From the NCBI GenBank assembly GCA_037903475.1, contig JBAJFG010000403.1, positions 1 to 64,000 of the forward strand: a stretch of DNA of 64,000 bases, read 5' to 3'. The notes under the pieces are model-generated. The model had not been told where the DNA came from, did no database searches, and was given only the letters and a program-made list of their open reading frames with translations. Source of the stretch: Ancylostoma caninum. Its lineage: Eukaryota; Nematoda; Chromadorea; Rhabditida; Ancylostomatidae. A program made the position numbers and the translations under genes. This document shows positions 1-12,405 of the stretch, piece after piece. The stretch's first letter is position 1; every line of letters begins with the position of its first letter.

Positions 1-1968
1 GGAATGAAATGTTGCTAGCTACAAATCTTTCCCCTTACGGCAAATGGTTTGCTGTGGAGCAAGCTTATTACGAACACTGATATGCCGGGAGCCGATGGAT
101 CTCTTTTCGGCCATGTGAAAAGGCAATTTTTAGAACCTTATACACAGTCAGTGAACAGTTCACACCTAATTTTTTTAAGCTAAAATAGCTCCCAAAATAA
201 ACTATTGATAGCAAATAACAGTATAATTAAGTAACTAGACTTCGTCGCGCTTAAATAAACGCGAAGTATTTTTTCGTCAGTGATTCTCAGAAAATTATAT
301 GTGAGTTTTTATTTTCGGAATTCCATGACCAGAAGCTTTTCCAGGAGGTATGGATGTGTGGAGCCAGCAGTTATTGCCATTTTTGAGCTCATCCATTTCG
401 TGAGCAAAATGAATAGGGACCACAATATTTTCGGAAATTTTTCATTAAATAGGAGGCAGTCAACTTAACTTTTTTCATGACCCTCATGATAAATACATGC
501 AGCTCTAGCAGGGTTCTGGTCTCATTAGGGCCGAAACAAAACAACTAGCAGACGATATTCATGGAATTCAATCAGAATAGATGAGCGATTATCTGAATTA
601 CATAGTCTCTTTGGTGATGAGCAGTTGCTCATCATTATGAAGCGATTCGCCTTATTTTTCCCAGGAAAGGGAGGAAAATATCCCTAGAAAAGCTCTAAGT
701 GCGTCTGTATTTTTGAGAATAATAGGTGTAGCTATTGTGCAGATACCATAAGCAAAAGCAGCAAAAGTAACTAGTTTAGATGTTAGAGGTAAAGAGTTAT
801 GTCTATATTACCGCATAGTACTCTACCAGAAATTCAATTAGGAATGTGTTGTCACCAGTGCTCTGATGCAAATTCAATTGTCTATAGCATTTTCCTTTGC
901 AGTGAATGGGCACTTAGGGGCGGGTAGGGTGTACCACGAAGAAAAAGAAAAGGGTCAGCTGATTTACAACGAAGTAGTGCTTCCACTTACCAGTTTGGTA
1001 GAACCCTGGATACTAGGGCGATAACTCTGGAGCATTAGGCTGTAAAAAATTACTACCACCTCCGCCAAATAGAGCCCGATGAAGTGCCAAATTCCAGCAT
1101 TCAGGTAGACGCTTACCGACTCAGGTGTTGTCCTTCGAGGAAACATTTATTTGGCAAACTTCTCCTGATTCACGTGGAGTAGCTTGTTGGATTGATGGTT
1201 ACCTTTTTGGGATTCTTTTAAGCTGGCGTTTTGTTGCATCGATGGATGAAAAGTTGTCTAATGACGTCTCTAGTTACTCATCAACGACTGTAGCTGAGCA
1301 TGTGACGACTCCTCGCCTACTTCCCAAGTGTTCCGCAAAGTTTCTGGTGGCCACTACGTCATTCCGGACCAAGGAAGAGCGATTCGCACCCACGTGGGTG
1401 TGGCGTGCCGCCATTCTGGCAAGGAGTGCCGCGACAAATACCGCAGCTGAACAGAACGATCGCTAAGTGTCCGGGTCAAAGAACGCGTGGTTTTGAAGAG
1501 TTCACTACTCTGATGTACTTACATACTAGTCAACGGAACAGGCAGATTTGGTACATCAGCACTTGAAAGCGGCACATGTCCCAGAGTTTATTTAGTAGTG
1601 AAATCATATGTTCTACGCAAATAAAGAGCACCAATTCAAAAAGCGACCACGTTATGTACAATTTCGAACAGATGATGATTCTCCGAACGGGTTCTGCTGA
1701 TCATTTTAGCTTAGCTGAAGAATTCAGCTATGAATTTAAAATCTATCCCAAAATTTACTAATTTTGCTAGTAGTCAACCAGCTCAACTTTCTAGCTCTCC
1801 CAAGAATCTATGACAAACTTGCATTTGTGGTGCGGGAGCACCCAGGGACTATATAATCCGACATTGTTTGCGAATGTCCTCAAGGTGCGCGATAGCTATG
1901 TGTACGATGTGATGTTTAGGACGATGTGTCCATCATAGGAATAGGAATTAAGAACACATTCATTGTAT

Positions 1969-1970
1969 AT

Positions 1971-2021
<51 letters not shown>

Positions 2022-2023
2022 TT
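1969..2023. repeat. (ATTT)n microsatellite
   Basis: About 13 tandem ATTT units between TATATTT and ATTCGTTAC. The surrounding 1-2985 region shows no assignable gene. A 108-codon minus-strand frame (2209-2535) and short frames near 990-1470 are described separately or rejected. Confidence 0.95.
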
Positions 2024-2208
2024 CGTTACACCAAAAGTGGTGTGCCGATCAGTACAGATATTGCCAGGAAATGAAAATATCGATGAACCTTAAAGCAAAC
2101 TATCAGAGCAACTTGTGACAGACTAAGCAGTAAAAGAAAAAGATGATGAACTAGGACTTGACTTGGTTGCATTTACTTATTCGTTTGTTTATTCATTCGT
2201 TAGTCAAA

Positions 2209-2535
2209 CTATATCCTATTATTGAGCGGAGTAGCGCTCCAATGCAAGTTTTGAAAAGATATGGAACGATTGAGTCTCTGAGTCCTATTTTTGCCTGTCC
2301 AGCTTAACTTTTCCAGATACATGGTCGCCATCCATAATTCCATAGTTTGTGACTCTATTGATTCCTGTGCCACTTCCTCTTTTCGCTCGAGAATAGCTTC
2401 ATTTACTGACCGTCGGATTTCGAAAGTTCGCTGACAGTATTGTATGATAGCCAACTTTCCTTCCCACGATAATGTCGCTTTTTTACTTGATAAAGCTCCA
2501 AAGTCAGATGAATATACATCTGGATGCCTCAACAA
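2209..2535 (-). other. Open frame of unknown status, minus strand
   Basis: A 108-codon frame without an ATG at its start; it could be an exon entered through the TTGTTGAG acceptor near 2530. It is rich in charged residues with a helical stretch (EAILERKEEVAQESIESQ) and ends in TAG. No domain recognised, no neighbouring exon found. It may be a remnant of a gene lying on the minus strand or chance. Confidence 0.2.
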
Positions 2536-3670
2536 AGCAGATGGCGATAATTACGAGGCAATCGACTCATTACGTTGCTCTATCGTAGCATACTGAATAA
2601 CCGCTTTCCGTAAGTTGCAGCATTGGCAACGAAAATTCCAGTGGGTGCTGCCTGATGGGAGTCACAAGATTGTATCCTAGAAAATACACATAGACATCGT
2701 TAAGCTTTGTAGCACTCCAGTTCAGGGACTGTCAACAAAAAATATTTGTTTTTCGTATGTCTACGCAGGCGTGCTATGTTGCCAATTATTACTATTTGAC
2801 GTTTATCATAAAGATCTGTCTGAAGGTGACTAAGAAATAACTAAATGAAGGAGTGGATATGGGAAAAACACTGTCCACCATGGAAGGGAGTAGAATTTCC
2901 ATTTTTTTGAATACACGGGCTTTGTCATGTTCTTTGTGTCAAAATAGAGGTCAAAAGTATTGCAATAAATGGTTTTTCGCTCGTACAGTCGGGTCCGGCA
3001 GCCACTGCAAATGGGCGCCGGCGGGCGCCGGCCGCCGCCACCCTCCGGCGCCCCGGTATTAATGAGCTATAAATCACTCGAGCTTGGGAGAAAGCGAAGA
3101 AAAATACAATTTTAGTCCATAGTAGACAGAGTGCAGTGGATATGTTAAGGCTATAAAGCAGGGGACCATTTTCACAACTTTCACGTTTTTTTCATTTTTG
3201 TGATTTTCATGGGGAAAGATTTCTGAATACACAATAAGCGAAGCCAACTCTTCCATTTTCTGCTATAGTACACTGCTTCGCAAATACAAAAATGGCCGTT
3301 ATTCTTCTATAGATGGACACAGTACTTCAGTTATCCCATCTGAATAATAAAGCTCATCCAATTCGGGATCCTCAGAAATAATTGAAATCCGTATAAATTG
3401 TTCCATATCCATTGCGAAGTAGTTCTACTGCCGTCACTTATCTTTCGTGGAGCAGTCCTTTACGGCGGAGTTACTCTCTCCCGGTTTCCCTCAACTTTGA
3501 AAAAGTGGTTTTTCACTATTACTTACACTATTACTACTACTTACACTTACACTTATCGTAGTTTATCTTCGAAATTTATGCAAAACGTTGCCGGATGCCT
3601 TCTTGGACTACCCGAAGGAGATCACGGGGGACGTTGCAAGCAGTGAACCCCAAACACTGCGATACTTAAC

Positions 3671-3747
3671 TCTGGATCTCCAACGGAGTGGAACCAGCGA
3701 TAGGGACAGATTGCAATCTGCCGCTCGAACCACTGAGCCATCCGGGC
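3671..3747 (-). repeat. tRNA-like sequence 1 inside TIR element copy A
   Basis: On the minus strand it begins GCCCGGATGGCTCAGTGGTT, has a D-arm GCTC/GAGC, an anticodon-like stem CAGA/TCTG around TTGCAA (which would present GCA), and a B-box-like GGTTCCACTCC. The acceptor stem does not close and the T-arm is imperfect, so it is not a working tRNA. The A and B boxes suggest origin from a tRNA gene or SINE head. Confidence 0.6.
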
Positions 3748-3821
3748 TACTTTTTATGTTGGAGTTTGTTAGATAACTGCAGCAGTCGTAGGCAGCATAC
3801 TATATGTATTCGCAAAACGGG

Positions 3822-3894
3822 GGCGCAGGGCAAGATTCGATCCCCTGACCACCACAACGTCGATCATTCGCTCAATCCACTGAGCTACGCGCGC
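3822..3894 (-). repeat. tRNA-like sequence 2 inside TIR element copy A
   Basis: On the minus strand: GCGCGCGTAGCTCAGTGGAT, a perfect D-arm GCTC/GAGC, then GGGATCGAATCTTGCCC as T-arm/B box. Copy B keeps a better T-stem (CAGG...CCTG). Acceptor pairing is poor. Matching sequences are at about 27234-27307 and 47537-47612. Confidence 0.6.
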
Positions 3895-4205
3895 ACGCGA
3901 TGCAAATACAAATGGTGTCCACTATTACTTACACTTACACTTATCGTAGTTTATCTTAGAAATTTAGGTGAAAAGGGAGTTGGGTGGGGCCACTCCTGTG
4001 AAGCCTAAGCCTAAGCCTTAAACCCATTCTTAAGCACAGGGTTAGGCTTATCTACCCTGTCTACTATGGACTAAAATTTAATTGTATTTTTCTTCGCTTT
4101 CTCCCAGGCTCGAATGATTTATAGCTCATTAATACCGAGGCGCCGGAGAGTGGCGGTGGCTGGCGCCCGCCGGCGCCCATTTAAAGTGGTTACCGGACCC
4201 GTCTG

Positions 4206-5459
4206 TAACTTCTTTCACAATAGCCCTAGGCAGTTCAAGTTTTTATACGAGTTGTGATACTCATGCGGACTGGAATTAAGTAAAAACCCATCGATTTCGG
4301 GCAATCTTTATTTCAAGAATAGATTTTTATTCACAGAGGTCGAAATCTATTATTCGGTAAAGTTCACACTGTCTCAAAAACCTCATAAACAATTGTCACT
4401 GTTCTGTTTTTTACCTTCGTTAAAGGGTCGTATTGTGCCGTTGGCACTTTGTTGTGAAAATAAATAAAATAAATAAATAAATAATTCACTGTTGCTTCTT
4501 CTGTAAACAAGAGAGTTGGGTGTCAGGAAATTACGCAATGGTTTTAGATTTCTGCTGCATTTCACAGCAAATTGCTACATAAGAGAGAAAAATAGACAAC
4601 AGCACATACATGCAATGGAATCTTCTTTGAAATGGTCACCACTCTTTTCGGTGCTCTTTTCAATCACTTGGTTTTTTTTTTGCTGTTGTTCACTTTCTCA
4701 TTTCTCTCTTGTTTTTTTTTAATTATTACATTTTTATTTACTGCTGCACCGACTAAAAGTAATGAGAACTTTGTTCAAACCCTAATCCTTTTTCAGTACC
4801 ATGCACATTCCTTAAGTAGCTGAATAAGTTCCAGGTGGAACAGCCTGGCTGTGCCAGGTGATGTCGCCGTATGTATGAATGTGGAAGACTTTTTTGCGGT
4901 TTAATTCTGTGAATTATCGAATTTGTATAGGACTGGGGGTCATCCTAATATGAGCGGGATTCAAGAGTCATTCCTACCTCCTCAAAACCAGGGGGGGGGG
5001 GGAAACGACAACCATGGAGAGGAAAATTTTGGTATTCACCCGGGCATTTGCAGTTTCCGGATGAATCATTAACCCCCCCCCCATGGTAAACACTTTAGTG
5101 CTGCCAAGGTTACCCCTTACCTGGTAACAACTAATATTCCACCCATACATGACGTCTGTACCGACCCACCAGTGCTATACGCATGAGTGGCGATCCAAGA
5201 GGCGTGGGAAAAAAAGTGACAGCTCCGCTGGGACTCAGATGGAATTACAAGAATGCTAGAAATAAAAAATAAGTACTTTAAGAATTCGGAATTTCATAAA
5301 TCCATTCCCGGGCGCCACGTACGTCTGCCACTGCGACCCATGGATATTAGATTGTCCGTCCCATCCTTCCTACGATGCATCTAGTTCCAGGTTATTTAGC
5401 CCCTGACCCTGCTGACCTAAACAGGGATTAGCTATAATTTTCAGCGCACTCCATGCCAT
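4206..5459. other. Intergenic, no gene seen
   Basis: Contains (AAAT)n-type and homopolymer tracts (a G12 run near 4990, C runs near 5072) and T-rich stretches. Short frames here have low-complexity composition (Phe/Ser-rich) and no splice context. Confidence 0.5.
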
Positions 5460-5830
5460 AGCAACTCTAACAAGCTAGCCGATCATCGAGTGTGGGGATA
5501 AGCGGGCGATTACCGCGCGAGCGTTTATCCCCTGATAGGCCCGCGCGCGCTGCATCCATCGCTCGCGCATCCTGCAGAGCACCGTATCTCCTCTATCTGC
5601 CCGTGCTGTACGTGTGTGCGTGTGTGTGTGTGGTGTGCGTGTGTGATAACTGGTTGTTGCGATTGTGAGGGTTTGTGTCGTTCGGGTGGTACTCGTCACG
5701 AGAGCTTCCCTGCCGCCGACGCCGCCGCCGCCGCCCTCTCTGCGCCGGCTCAGCTCGAATCCTCGAGCTCAGCGACGCCGGTGTGCCAATGGCGCTGAGC
5801 TCTCTCTCGCTGGCTGAACCTACCAACGCT
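5460..5830. promoter_or_regulatory. GC-rich island with (GT)n and (GCC)n repeats; possible promoter or 5' exon region
   Basis: CpG-bearing segment clearly richer in GC than its surroundings, with GTGTGTGCGTGTGTGTGTGT near 5610-5645 and CGCCGCCGCCGCCGCC near 5717-5735. It lies 6.6 kb upstream of the NCX start on the same strand. The resemblance to a promoter is compositional only; no TATA or defined start is seen. The frames through it (poly-Arg, poly-Ala) are repeat artefacts. Confidence 0.3.
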
Positions 5831-7145
5831 ATTGTTGTTCAGCCCAAAAATTTGACCCATGCTATCTTTGGCGATCTTCTGACGAGGGTTGTTGACAGGA
5901 TTCCGAGCGCCATGTCAGCTGCTTCCATTTATATCTCGTGGATTACCCTTTCCGACTGGTTTGTATTGTCTAGTAGGCTAACCTACACAGAATCCATGAC
6001 TTTTAAGCAGGATCTCTACGTTACTTTCCTTATTACTTGTTAATGAAGCTCTTCACACCCACGAAAACAAAAGTATATTCAAGGGAAAAGAGGCACGTGC
6101 ATGTAAGATGCCTTATTCTTTCCTTCCATGTTATAGTGTCTCTTGTCCTTAGGACCAGATAACAATAGATACAATCAGATTTGAGTATTCAATTCCAAAT
6201 GGATCAAAAATTCGGGTTTTTATGAAGAGGACGATACAGCTTCGGAGAAATGGCGGAGATGACAGCAAGTCTCTCTTTTGAATGTTCGATTTTTTTCCGT
6301 TGGTTCCTGAATTTTTGAATGAATTATCCGGTTTTCTTCCAATGGTACTTATAATTTATCTATTTAATTATATGTACTCAGGGTGCTCCATTAAAATCGT
6401 CTGAACGGATGAGTTTCAAGTATAATGACCTGTTTTCCTCACGAAAGCATGTTTTAAGGCTTTTAATTATTTTGAAGTTGTAAAGTATATGCGTTGGCTT
6501 CTGGAAGAGGATTCCTATACATACTTCTTCCCTCTTTTTGAAAACTTCGGCATTAAAAACTCAAAACTTCGACTACTTTCACGATTGCTTACTTAACTAC
6601 TAGTGTTATGAACAAAGCATAACTTGTAATACGCATCCCTCACATAATCCAGATAAGATCTTCCCCTATTCCGTTATGGGACCATCTTTCCGTGTATCTC
6701 GGAAATTTCCAGGAATTCCCACCTTGTTTGACCTACAAATTTTCAAGAAACTCGACCTATATATACTCGACCTATATGTTCTGTCTCGAAAATGAGAGGA
6801 TTATGTGGGCGACTCCATAACGTCGCGGCCCAAAAAGCGCAGCTGCACTCTAATAAATTACTGTACAGTAAAGTAAAAGTAAAAGCATGTTTGAAGTGAG
6901 AATGTCGAGTCGGTCGCGCCATGCATCTCATCCGTCAGTTATTTTGAGACAGGCTGTATTAAATGAACTAACCTTCAAGTGAATAATATCGGGCTTTCTG
7001 CTCTTGCAAGAAATATGAGGATGAGCAAACTTGACTCATCTGTCGTTCACGGAAAATTTGAGAAATTTATAGGACGCTTCTTTTTCTCCAAAGTGGGCAA
7101 TTTTTCCATATAAAGACAGATAGACGTTTTTTTTGTGCAACTTAC

Positions 7146-7439
7146 TTGTTCCAGTCTGCGTGGATAGCCGCTGAAAGGAGTGTTGAGATCCACCGGAAAT
7201 TTCCTGAAGAGGTGGTCCTTGGATCTCGTCCCTCAACCTGGACATGCGTCGCAGAGCATAGCTGACAGATAGACGACATGCTATAAGTACACATGTCCCA
7301 GATTATCCTTTTGAACTCCACGAGATCTTCTTTGACGTCACGGGAACTCCTCTCCATTAAGACCTCTTCCCCAGTGTTTGCCGATGGCTTCGGGAAGCCA
7401 TTCTGGATCTGGACACAGCATTTCAGCCCTAAGCGACTT
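7146..7439 (-). other. Possible exon of an unidentified minus-strand gene
   Basis: Minus strand: TTTTCCAG acceptor before 7439 and GTAAGTTG donor after 7146. The first frame reads KSLRAEMLCPDPEWLPEAIG and stops after about 33 codons; a second frame (EDLVEFKRIIWD) is open to the donor, so a frameshift or an additional intron would be needed. No family recognised. Could be a decayed exon. Confidence 0.25.
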
Positions 7440-7707
7440 CTGGAAAATTCTGTGAACAGTTAGTGCAATTTTCTAGGGCAAGAGTTCGACGAGCTGCTGC
7501 TGCTGCTGCTCCTTCAGCGCCGAGGAGGACATAGTATTGTAGACGGGGGGAAGCGCTGTAATGCTTCGTAGCGCAATGTTTGCATAATCGGGGGGTGGCC
7601 GCCTGCCGAATGATGCACCTACCAAATCTCCTACTCGCGCTCTGCGCTGGTACCTCAATGTCCCGGGAAGGCGTTTGGTTCGGTCCAATTTGCTTCTATT
7701 TCCATCC

Positions 7708-7934
7708 AAGGCTGGATTCCGGCATGTCCAGAGCGGACAAATTTGGCCTACGAGTCTTGTTTTGCTGGGGAATGTTTATATGACTAGGAAAAAGTATTTG
7801 ACTAAATTTGAATGAACTCATGGGTTTTTTGATGCAGATTGAGTAGCATAAAACATTTCCCATTATCTCTTGGCAGATTTAATCTGGAAGGCCAAATTTA
7901 TCCGTACTTTTTAGTCCGGAATCCAGCTCCAGAA
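7708..7934. repeat. Foldback element, about 227 bp
   Basis: Left arm from GCTGGATTCCGGCATGTCC and right arm ending TTAGTCCGGAATCCAGC are reverse complements, sharing GACAAATTTGGCC and a run ending AATGTTTTA/TATA. No ORF inside. A MITE-like relic. Confidence 0.65.
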
Positions 7935-9785
7935 GTTGCGCCCCCGTTAGAACTATCAGAAATATTTTAATGATCTGCTAGCTCACTTTTATTACATTCT
8001 CTTTCTGAGAGTAACTCTCATCCATTTTGGAGGGTAACACTGTGCCTTGGCATTATAAATCACGTAAATAAATAAACGGATAAATAGGTGGGGATCCAGC
8101 TTCTGCTCGCTAACTATTTTCTTGATTTCCCTGGGTTTTCCGTGATTCTTGATTTTTATCGCTCTTAATAATGTAAATCTATATGCACTTATTATGTCTT
8201 GCACTTCCAATATTCCACCTTTTTTCCAATCTTCTTACGTACTCTCAATATTTCCCAACAAGTTTCCACGAAACGTCCGGAAAATATACTATAAAGAAGT
8301 GCAAAGAGCCATGTAATTCCTCAGGGCTGCTTCCCCACTACTCAGAACTATCCAATGAACTTGTTCCTGTAGCTTTTTTCCCTACACCCTGAAGTGCTTT
8401 TGGGAGTGATATGGCCACGCCCACTCCGGAATGCACAACTACGATTGGGGGGGGGGGGTGATCACTCGTCGCTACCTGTGTTTTTTGCTGCATTCTGAAA
8501 ATGGGCGGAGCTTCCACGAAGCTTCGAGAATCGCACGTAGAGTATAGGGAAGTACTTGAGCGATCCACTGCGGTTTTTCTGGTGGTGCCGGGGTCCCTGT
8601 CCTGGGAGAACCTAGCACGGCTTATAAAGAGCTAGCTTGTAATGTGAATTTTTGCGTTGTCGTGTTTTTCTTGGATTTCATATCCATCATTTTGTAGTTA
8701 GCCTCATTAAGGGCGTGTAAATTTGTACTCGGAATGTACTTTATGTGATGTAGTGCCTAAGAATATGGCGTGGAAATCCATATTGCATGGATTTCCTCCT
8801 TCAGTATTTTCATTTGGGCCTTGATTGAAGCAGATACCTATTAAATGAAAAGGCTTCTCTCTTACGACTGCACCTTTCCACTTTAAAATCTAGTGCCACT
8901 TTTTTCTTTTCTCTTTCTTTTTCTCTCTATTCTTATATTCCTTACGCTTAACTAAAGCCTGGATAACCACTGCCTTTGCAGAAATTTCATCTGTCTGAAG
9001 CAAATTGTGGATGTGTCCTGATCCAAAATTCGCACCACCCCAATCTGGGATAATCCAGATTGTATGGCAGCACTCCTTTCAGGGCAAATGGCCCTAAAAT
9101 GCGTTTCCCCTATCACTTCGTACTTTTGCAGATGAGCTACATAGTACAATCTGTGGACCCTGTGGTAGAATATTTCCTTGCCAGATCCAGGGATTGAAGT
9201 CGTAGCCCTCTCCAGAACGGCTTTAAACCGGAAGGCCATGGTTGCAAGTGTCACTAGTAGGAAAAATCCTTGGAAAATCCACATTTGTTCGTATTTTCAA
9301 CAAGATACAATGCCCCCACCCGGATATTCGATGGCACATCCCCCCCCCCCTCTTGGTTTGTTCAATACAGAAATAAACAAATAAACAAATAAGCAAATAA
9401 ATAAATAATACATCTGTTCAAAGGGAGACCCGTGAAGAAAAAACGTTTGGTTTTTTTCCCTACGGACAATATTTGCCATTCTATCAAGGAATCTGCACGT
9501 TGCAAGTGCTCAGGAAGAAGAAATTTAGGACAATGCCAGGCATAGTGGAGCCTGCGTTTTCTATTCCATCCCCAAATAGGGGCTTTCAGAGTGAGAAGAG
9601 GGGAGAATTTATATCTATGTGTTTCACCTATATATTTGGGAAGTTCTCGTATCAAAATGTACCTTTGTGCATGCATGTGCCCCGGAAAAGGGATAAGTTT
9701 CAGGATTTGTGGCTCTGTCCCCAAATATTCTAGTTTCCTGAGGTATCCCTAGGTAATTTGTCCACCATCAAGTCGTTTATCGCTC
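7935..9785. other. Intergenic, no gene seen
   Basis: AT-rich with G9-10 and C10 homopolymer runs (near 8450 and 9341), and (AAAT)n near 9370-9405. Short frames on both strands lack splice or start context. Confidence 0.5.
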
Positions 9786-9789
9786 TCGG

Positions 9790-10250
9790 ATGTGCTCGGG
9801 AAGAGTTTTCTCGGGAAGAGAAGCAGCAGCCAGCCAGCACACTGTGCTGATGAGTGCCTCACGTCCTCACTCCTGATTGTCCGCGCAGGTTTGGCAAAGA
9901 CTGTTTGCCCTCAGCGCTCCGGCTCTCCAGACGCTCGGCGCTCTCGGATCTCCTCTCTAGCGCATCTTTTCGGAGAGGGGGAGGATCGATTGAGATCCTC
10001 TTATCACTACGTATATCCTTGTTCTTTTTTCGACCCCGTGCCCACAAACGAAACTCGAACTTCTGCTGTTATGATCCGCCGTGTCATGAGGGTTTTTGCT
10101 CCTGTGCTGGTGGTGGCGCGCCGCTGTCCGGCTGCAGCCGTGCACAGAACCAGTATAGAAATTGAGTCACACGGTCGCAGTAGGCCAGGATTCATACCGG
10201 AAAACTGCATAGATTATGGAATGGCACCTATTCCCGGCCCTTAGGGGGTT
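9790..10250 (+). promoter_or_regulatory. GC-rich island upstream of NCX; possible promoter/5' UTR exon
   Basis: A 150-codon open frame crosses this segment, but its composition (Arg/Ser/Pro-rich) follows the GC content. An ATG at about 10071 opens MIRRVMRVFAPVLVVARR, mildly signal-like. It lies 2.2 kb upstream of the first NCX coding exon, so it could supply a noncoding first exon or a promoter. There is no proof of transcription. Confidence 0.3.
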
Positions 10251-12389
10251 TCCTCCTCAATCCATGCCATTCACAACTCTCTACATGGACAACAACACTT
10301 CTGAAGCATTTCTTTTATCCAGTGTTATTCAATCCCAACACCCCATGGGCATTATATCCCAGACCATTATCCAACTTCCAGCTGCCCGAGCATGTGGTTG
10401 TGATTTGAAGCGACGGCCCGCGGATTCGCCGTCGCCGCCCGATGAACGTCATCCGGCGGATTCCCCGACGGATTTGCTGGTATCCAGCAGATTATGAGAG
10501 CGTTTAACAGTTTTTGCACACAATCCCTCTCTGAACGTAGCATGCGCTCGTTTCCCACGCATTCGCCATGTGTTTGCTTTTTACCGCTTTTTCTTTGGGA
10601 ATTTTCTTCCGGAGTTTCTCAACTACGACCAAAACGAAGTTCGTTTTCTTTCCTGAAACCAATTCTTCCTTCCACTTGCACGACTTTTTCCGAATTTTAT
10701 CTTCGCTGAATAACGTCATACAAGGTTCGTATTCGTGACAACATCTGTAGCTTCTTGAGTAGTTTCCTGAGAGAAAAAGGCGCCTTTATGGGTTTCGTGA
10801 ATCTTTTTTCTCTTTTTTTTTTTGTTCTAAGAATCATTCTGCTTTCCTAACAATCCAGCAGCTTTCAGTTGAAATATTTAATTAGAACATTTTCTGAAGC
10901 TTGAGATACCTAAGATATGTTCCCTCAATGCTTTGAGGGAACACCAAACGAATGCCTTACTTATATCCCATTGGGATGGTTCACAAATGTGCGTATTCGA
11001 TTATTCGAAAAATTCGAAAACTGGCAAGGGAATGAGCGGTGAAAATCTGCTGAAATTTCGTACAATATCCAATTCAGTGAAATCATACTTACCTAAATTA
11101 TTATTTATTTTACTATGCAACAAAAAATGTATTACAAATACCACTTGCAAAGCTTCTGGATAACCGATGGCTCTACCAGGTCTAGGAAAATCTGTTGCAT
11201 TCCATGTTGATTTCAAATTTAAGAGTTATATTCAGCAACACTTTCTCAGACATAATATTTCATGAAATCAAGCAGAAGATACTAGGAAGTGTAGCCGATA
11301 TAGCTATAAATAAATTGTTGATAGGTTTTGTTTACATGAAAAAGCTACAATATATAGTCAGAACTGGATAAACTATGCCTTAGCACTACTTAGCTGCTCC
11401 ATTTTTAGCATTTTGCCTATTATTTTGACCAATACTCACTATTATTTGAACCATTTAATTTACTTAGTGGACAATGGGTCTGAAATAGAGAATATTTTGA
11501 CAGTATTATAGTTTCACAAGGATATAAAAATTCAACTCTTCCAAATCTTTGATAAAAAATCGTAAGAAAAGGGGTGGATAGAAGTGTTTTCAAGCCAGTT
11601 TCCAAGTTCTAAGCTCAATTTCATTGGTTCATTCCCTTTTGAAATCTCTTCTCATCACAAAAGTGAAAATATCGAAATATAATGTTTCTTTGTATTTCTC
11701 ATATTTGTTTTAGTTTACAGTTTAGCTTGATCAAATAAAATGAGTAAGCAATTGGAGCGATGTTGAATTTGTGACTATCTGTTGTGAGAATTAGTCAGTC
11801 AGAAAGTACACAGTGCTGCTCTTCATTTGCCTTGTTTTCATCACTTCTCTTCTTTTCTTCCTTTGGATTTTCGCAGATTTGCATGAATTTTCCTCTTTCT
11901 TGTGAGGAGGCGATTATGGAGATTAGTCCTAACATTGTTTATTTCTGACTTCACTGACAGATTGTAGCCTTTCGTCTCCTTATCTTTGTTAATTACATCT
12001 CTTTCAGTAAGTAAATGAGTGAAAATACATAAATAAATACGTAGATAACTTGTTTAAGTTACTGCTATCTTCCTATTTGAACCTTCATTTCATTTACACG
12101 CATCCTTGAAGATGAACGTTCTCCATTTCATAAGAACCCTTGGAATCTTCGTTTCTTTAAATGATATGTTCCAGAAACTTCGTCTCAGTGTTCGTCACCT
12201 CATATTTTCGCTCCAGAAATCCCACGAATGAGCTTCTCCTAGTAAACAATTCAGCCAATTGATTATCTATTTGTCGTCCATTGCCCACTAATGTCGATAT
12301 TTACTTCCTTTGCTAATATTTATGTCATTCGATCCATTCGCTATATTTTGCCGTCTCAACTTCCGTCCTGGACCAACCACGAATAGTTC
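10251..12389. other. Upstream region of NCX, no gene seen
   Basis: AT-rich. The only structured feature is a perfect 10-bp-stem hairpin, GTTCCCTCAA-TGCT-TTGAGGGAAC, at 10919-10942. It has no T-run and no obvious role. Confidence 0.5.
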
Positions 12390-12405
12390 TTCCCTGCAGG
12401 GTTAC
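12390..12405 (+). promoter_or_regulatory. Splice acceptor just before the NCX start codon (cis or spliced-leader trans-splice)
   Basis: TTCCCTGCAG ends at 12399 and leaves a 6-nt leader, GGTTAC, before the ATG. In nematodes such a site may receive a trans-spliced leader, or it may join an upstream noncoding exon. The GC-rich islands at 5.46-5.83 kb and 9.79-10.25 kb are possible sources. The sequence alone cannot tell which. Confidence 0.5.

Larger units (their letters stand above)
2986..4205. mobile_element. 1.2-kb TA-flanked TIR element, copy A, with two tRNA-like sequences
   Basis: Left end CAGTCGGGTCCGGCAGCCAC after TA at 2984-2985; right end reverse-complementary, finishing CGGACCCGTCTG before TA at 4206-4207. 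Arms of about 145 bp include the run ATTAATGAGCTATAAATCA and TCTCCCA-GCTCGA. The length is 1220 bp, against 1219 for copy B, so the copies are full-length. There is no transposase, so the element is non-autonomous. Cargo: two tRNA-like sequences on the minus strand, annotated separately. Confidence 0.87.

Noticed and set aside
964..1466. Minus-strand exon-like segment with a GTAAGT donor (near 990) and a Cys-rich fragment near 1380-1440
   Set aside because: Frames do not connect, stops intervene and no family could be named; too weak to annotate.
5593..5826. Poly-Arg and poly-Ala frames
   Set aside because: Products of the (GCC)n and (GT)n repeats.
9792..10244. 150-codon frame in the GC-rich island
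   Set aside because: Composition follows GC content, overlapped by open frames in other phases and on the other strand, and no domain is visible.
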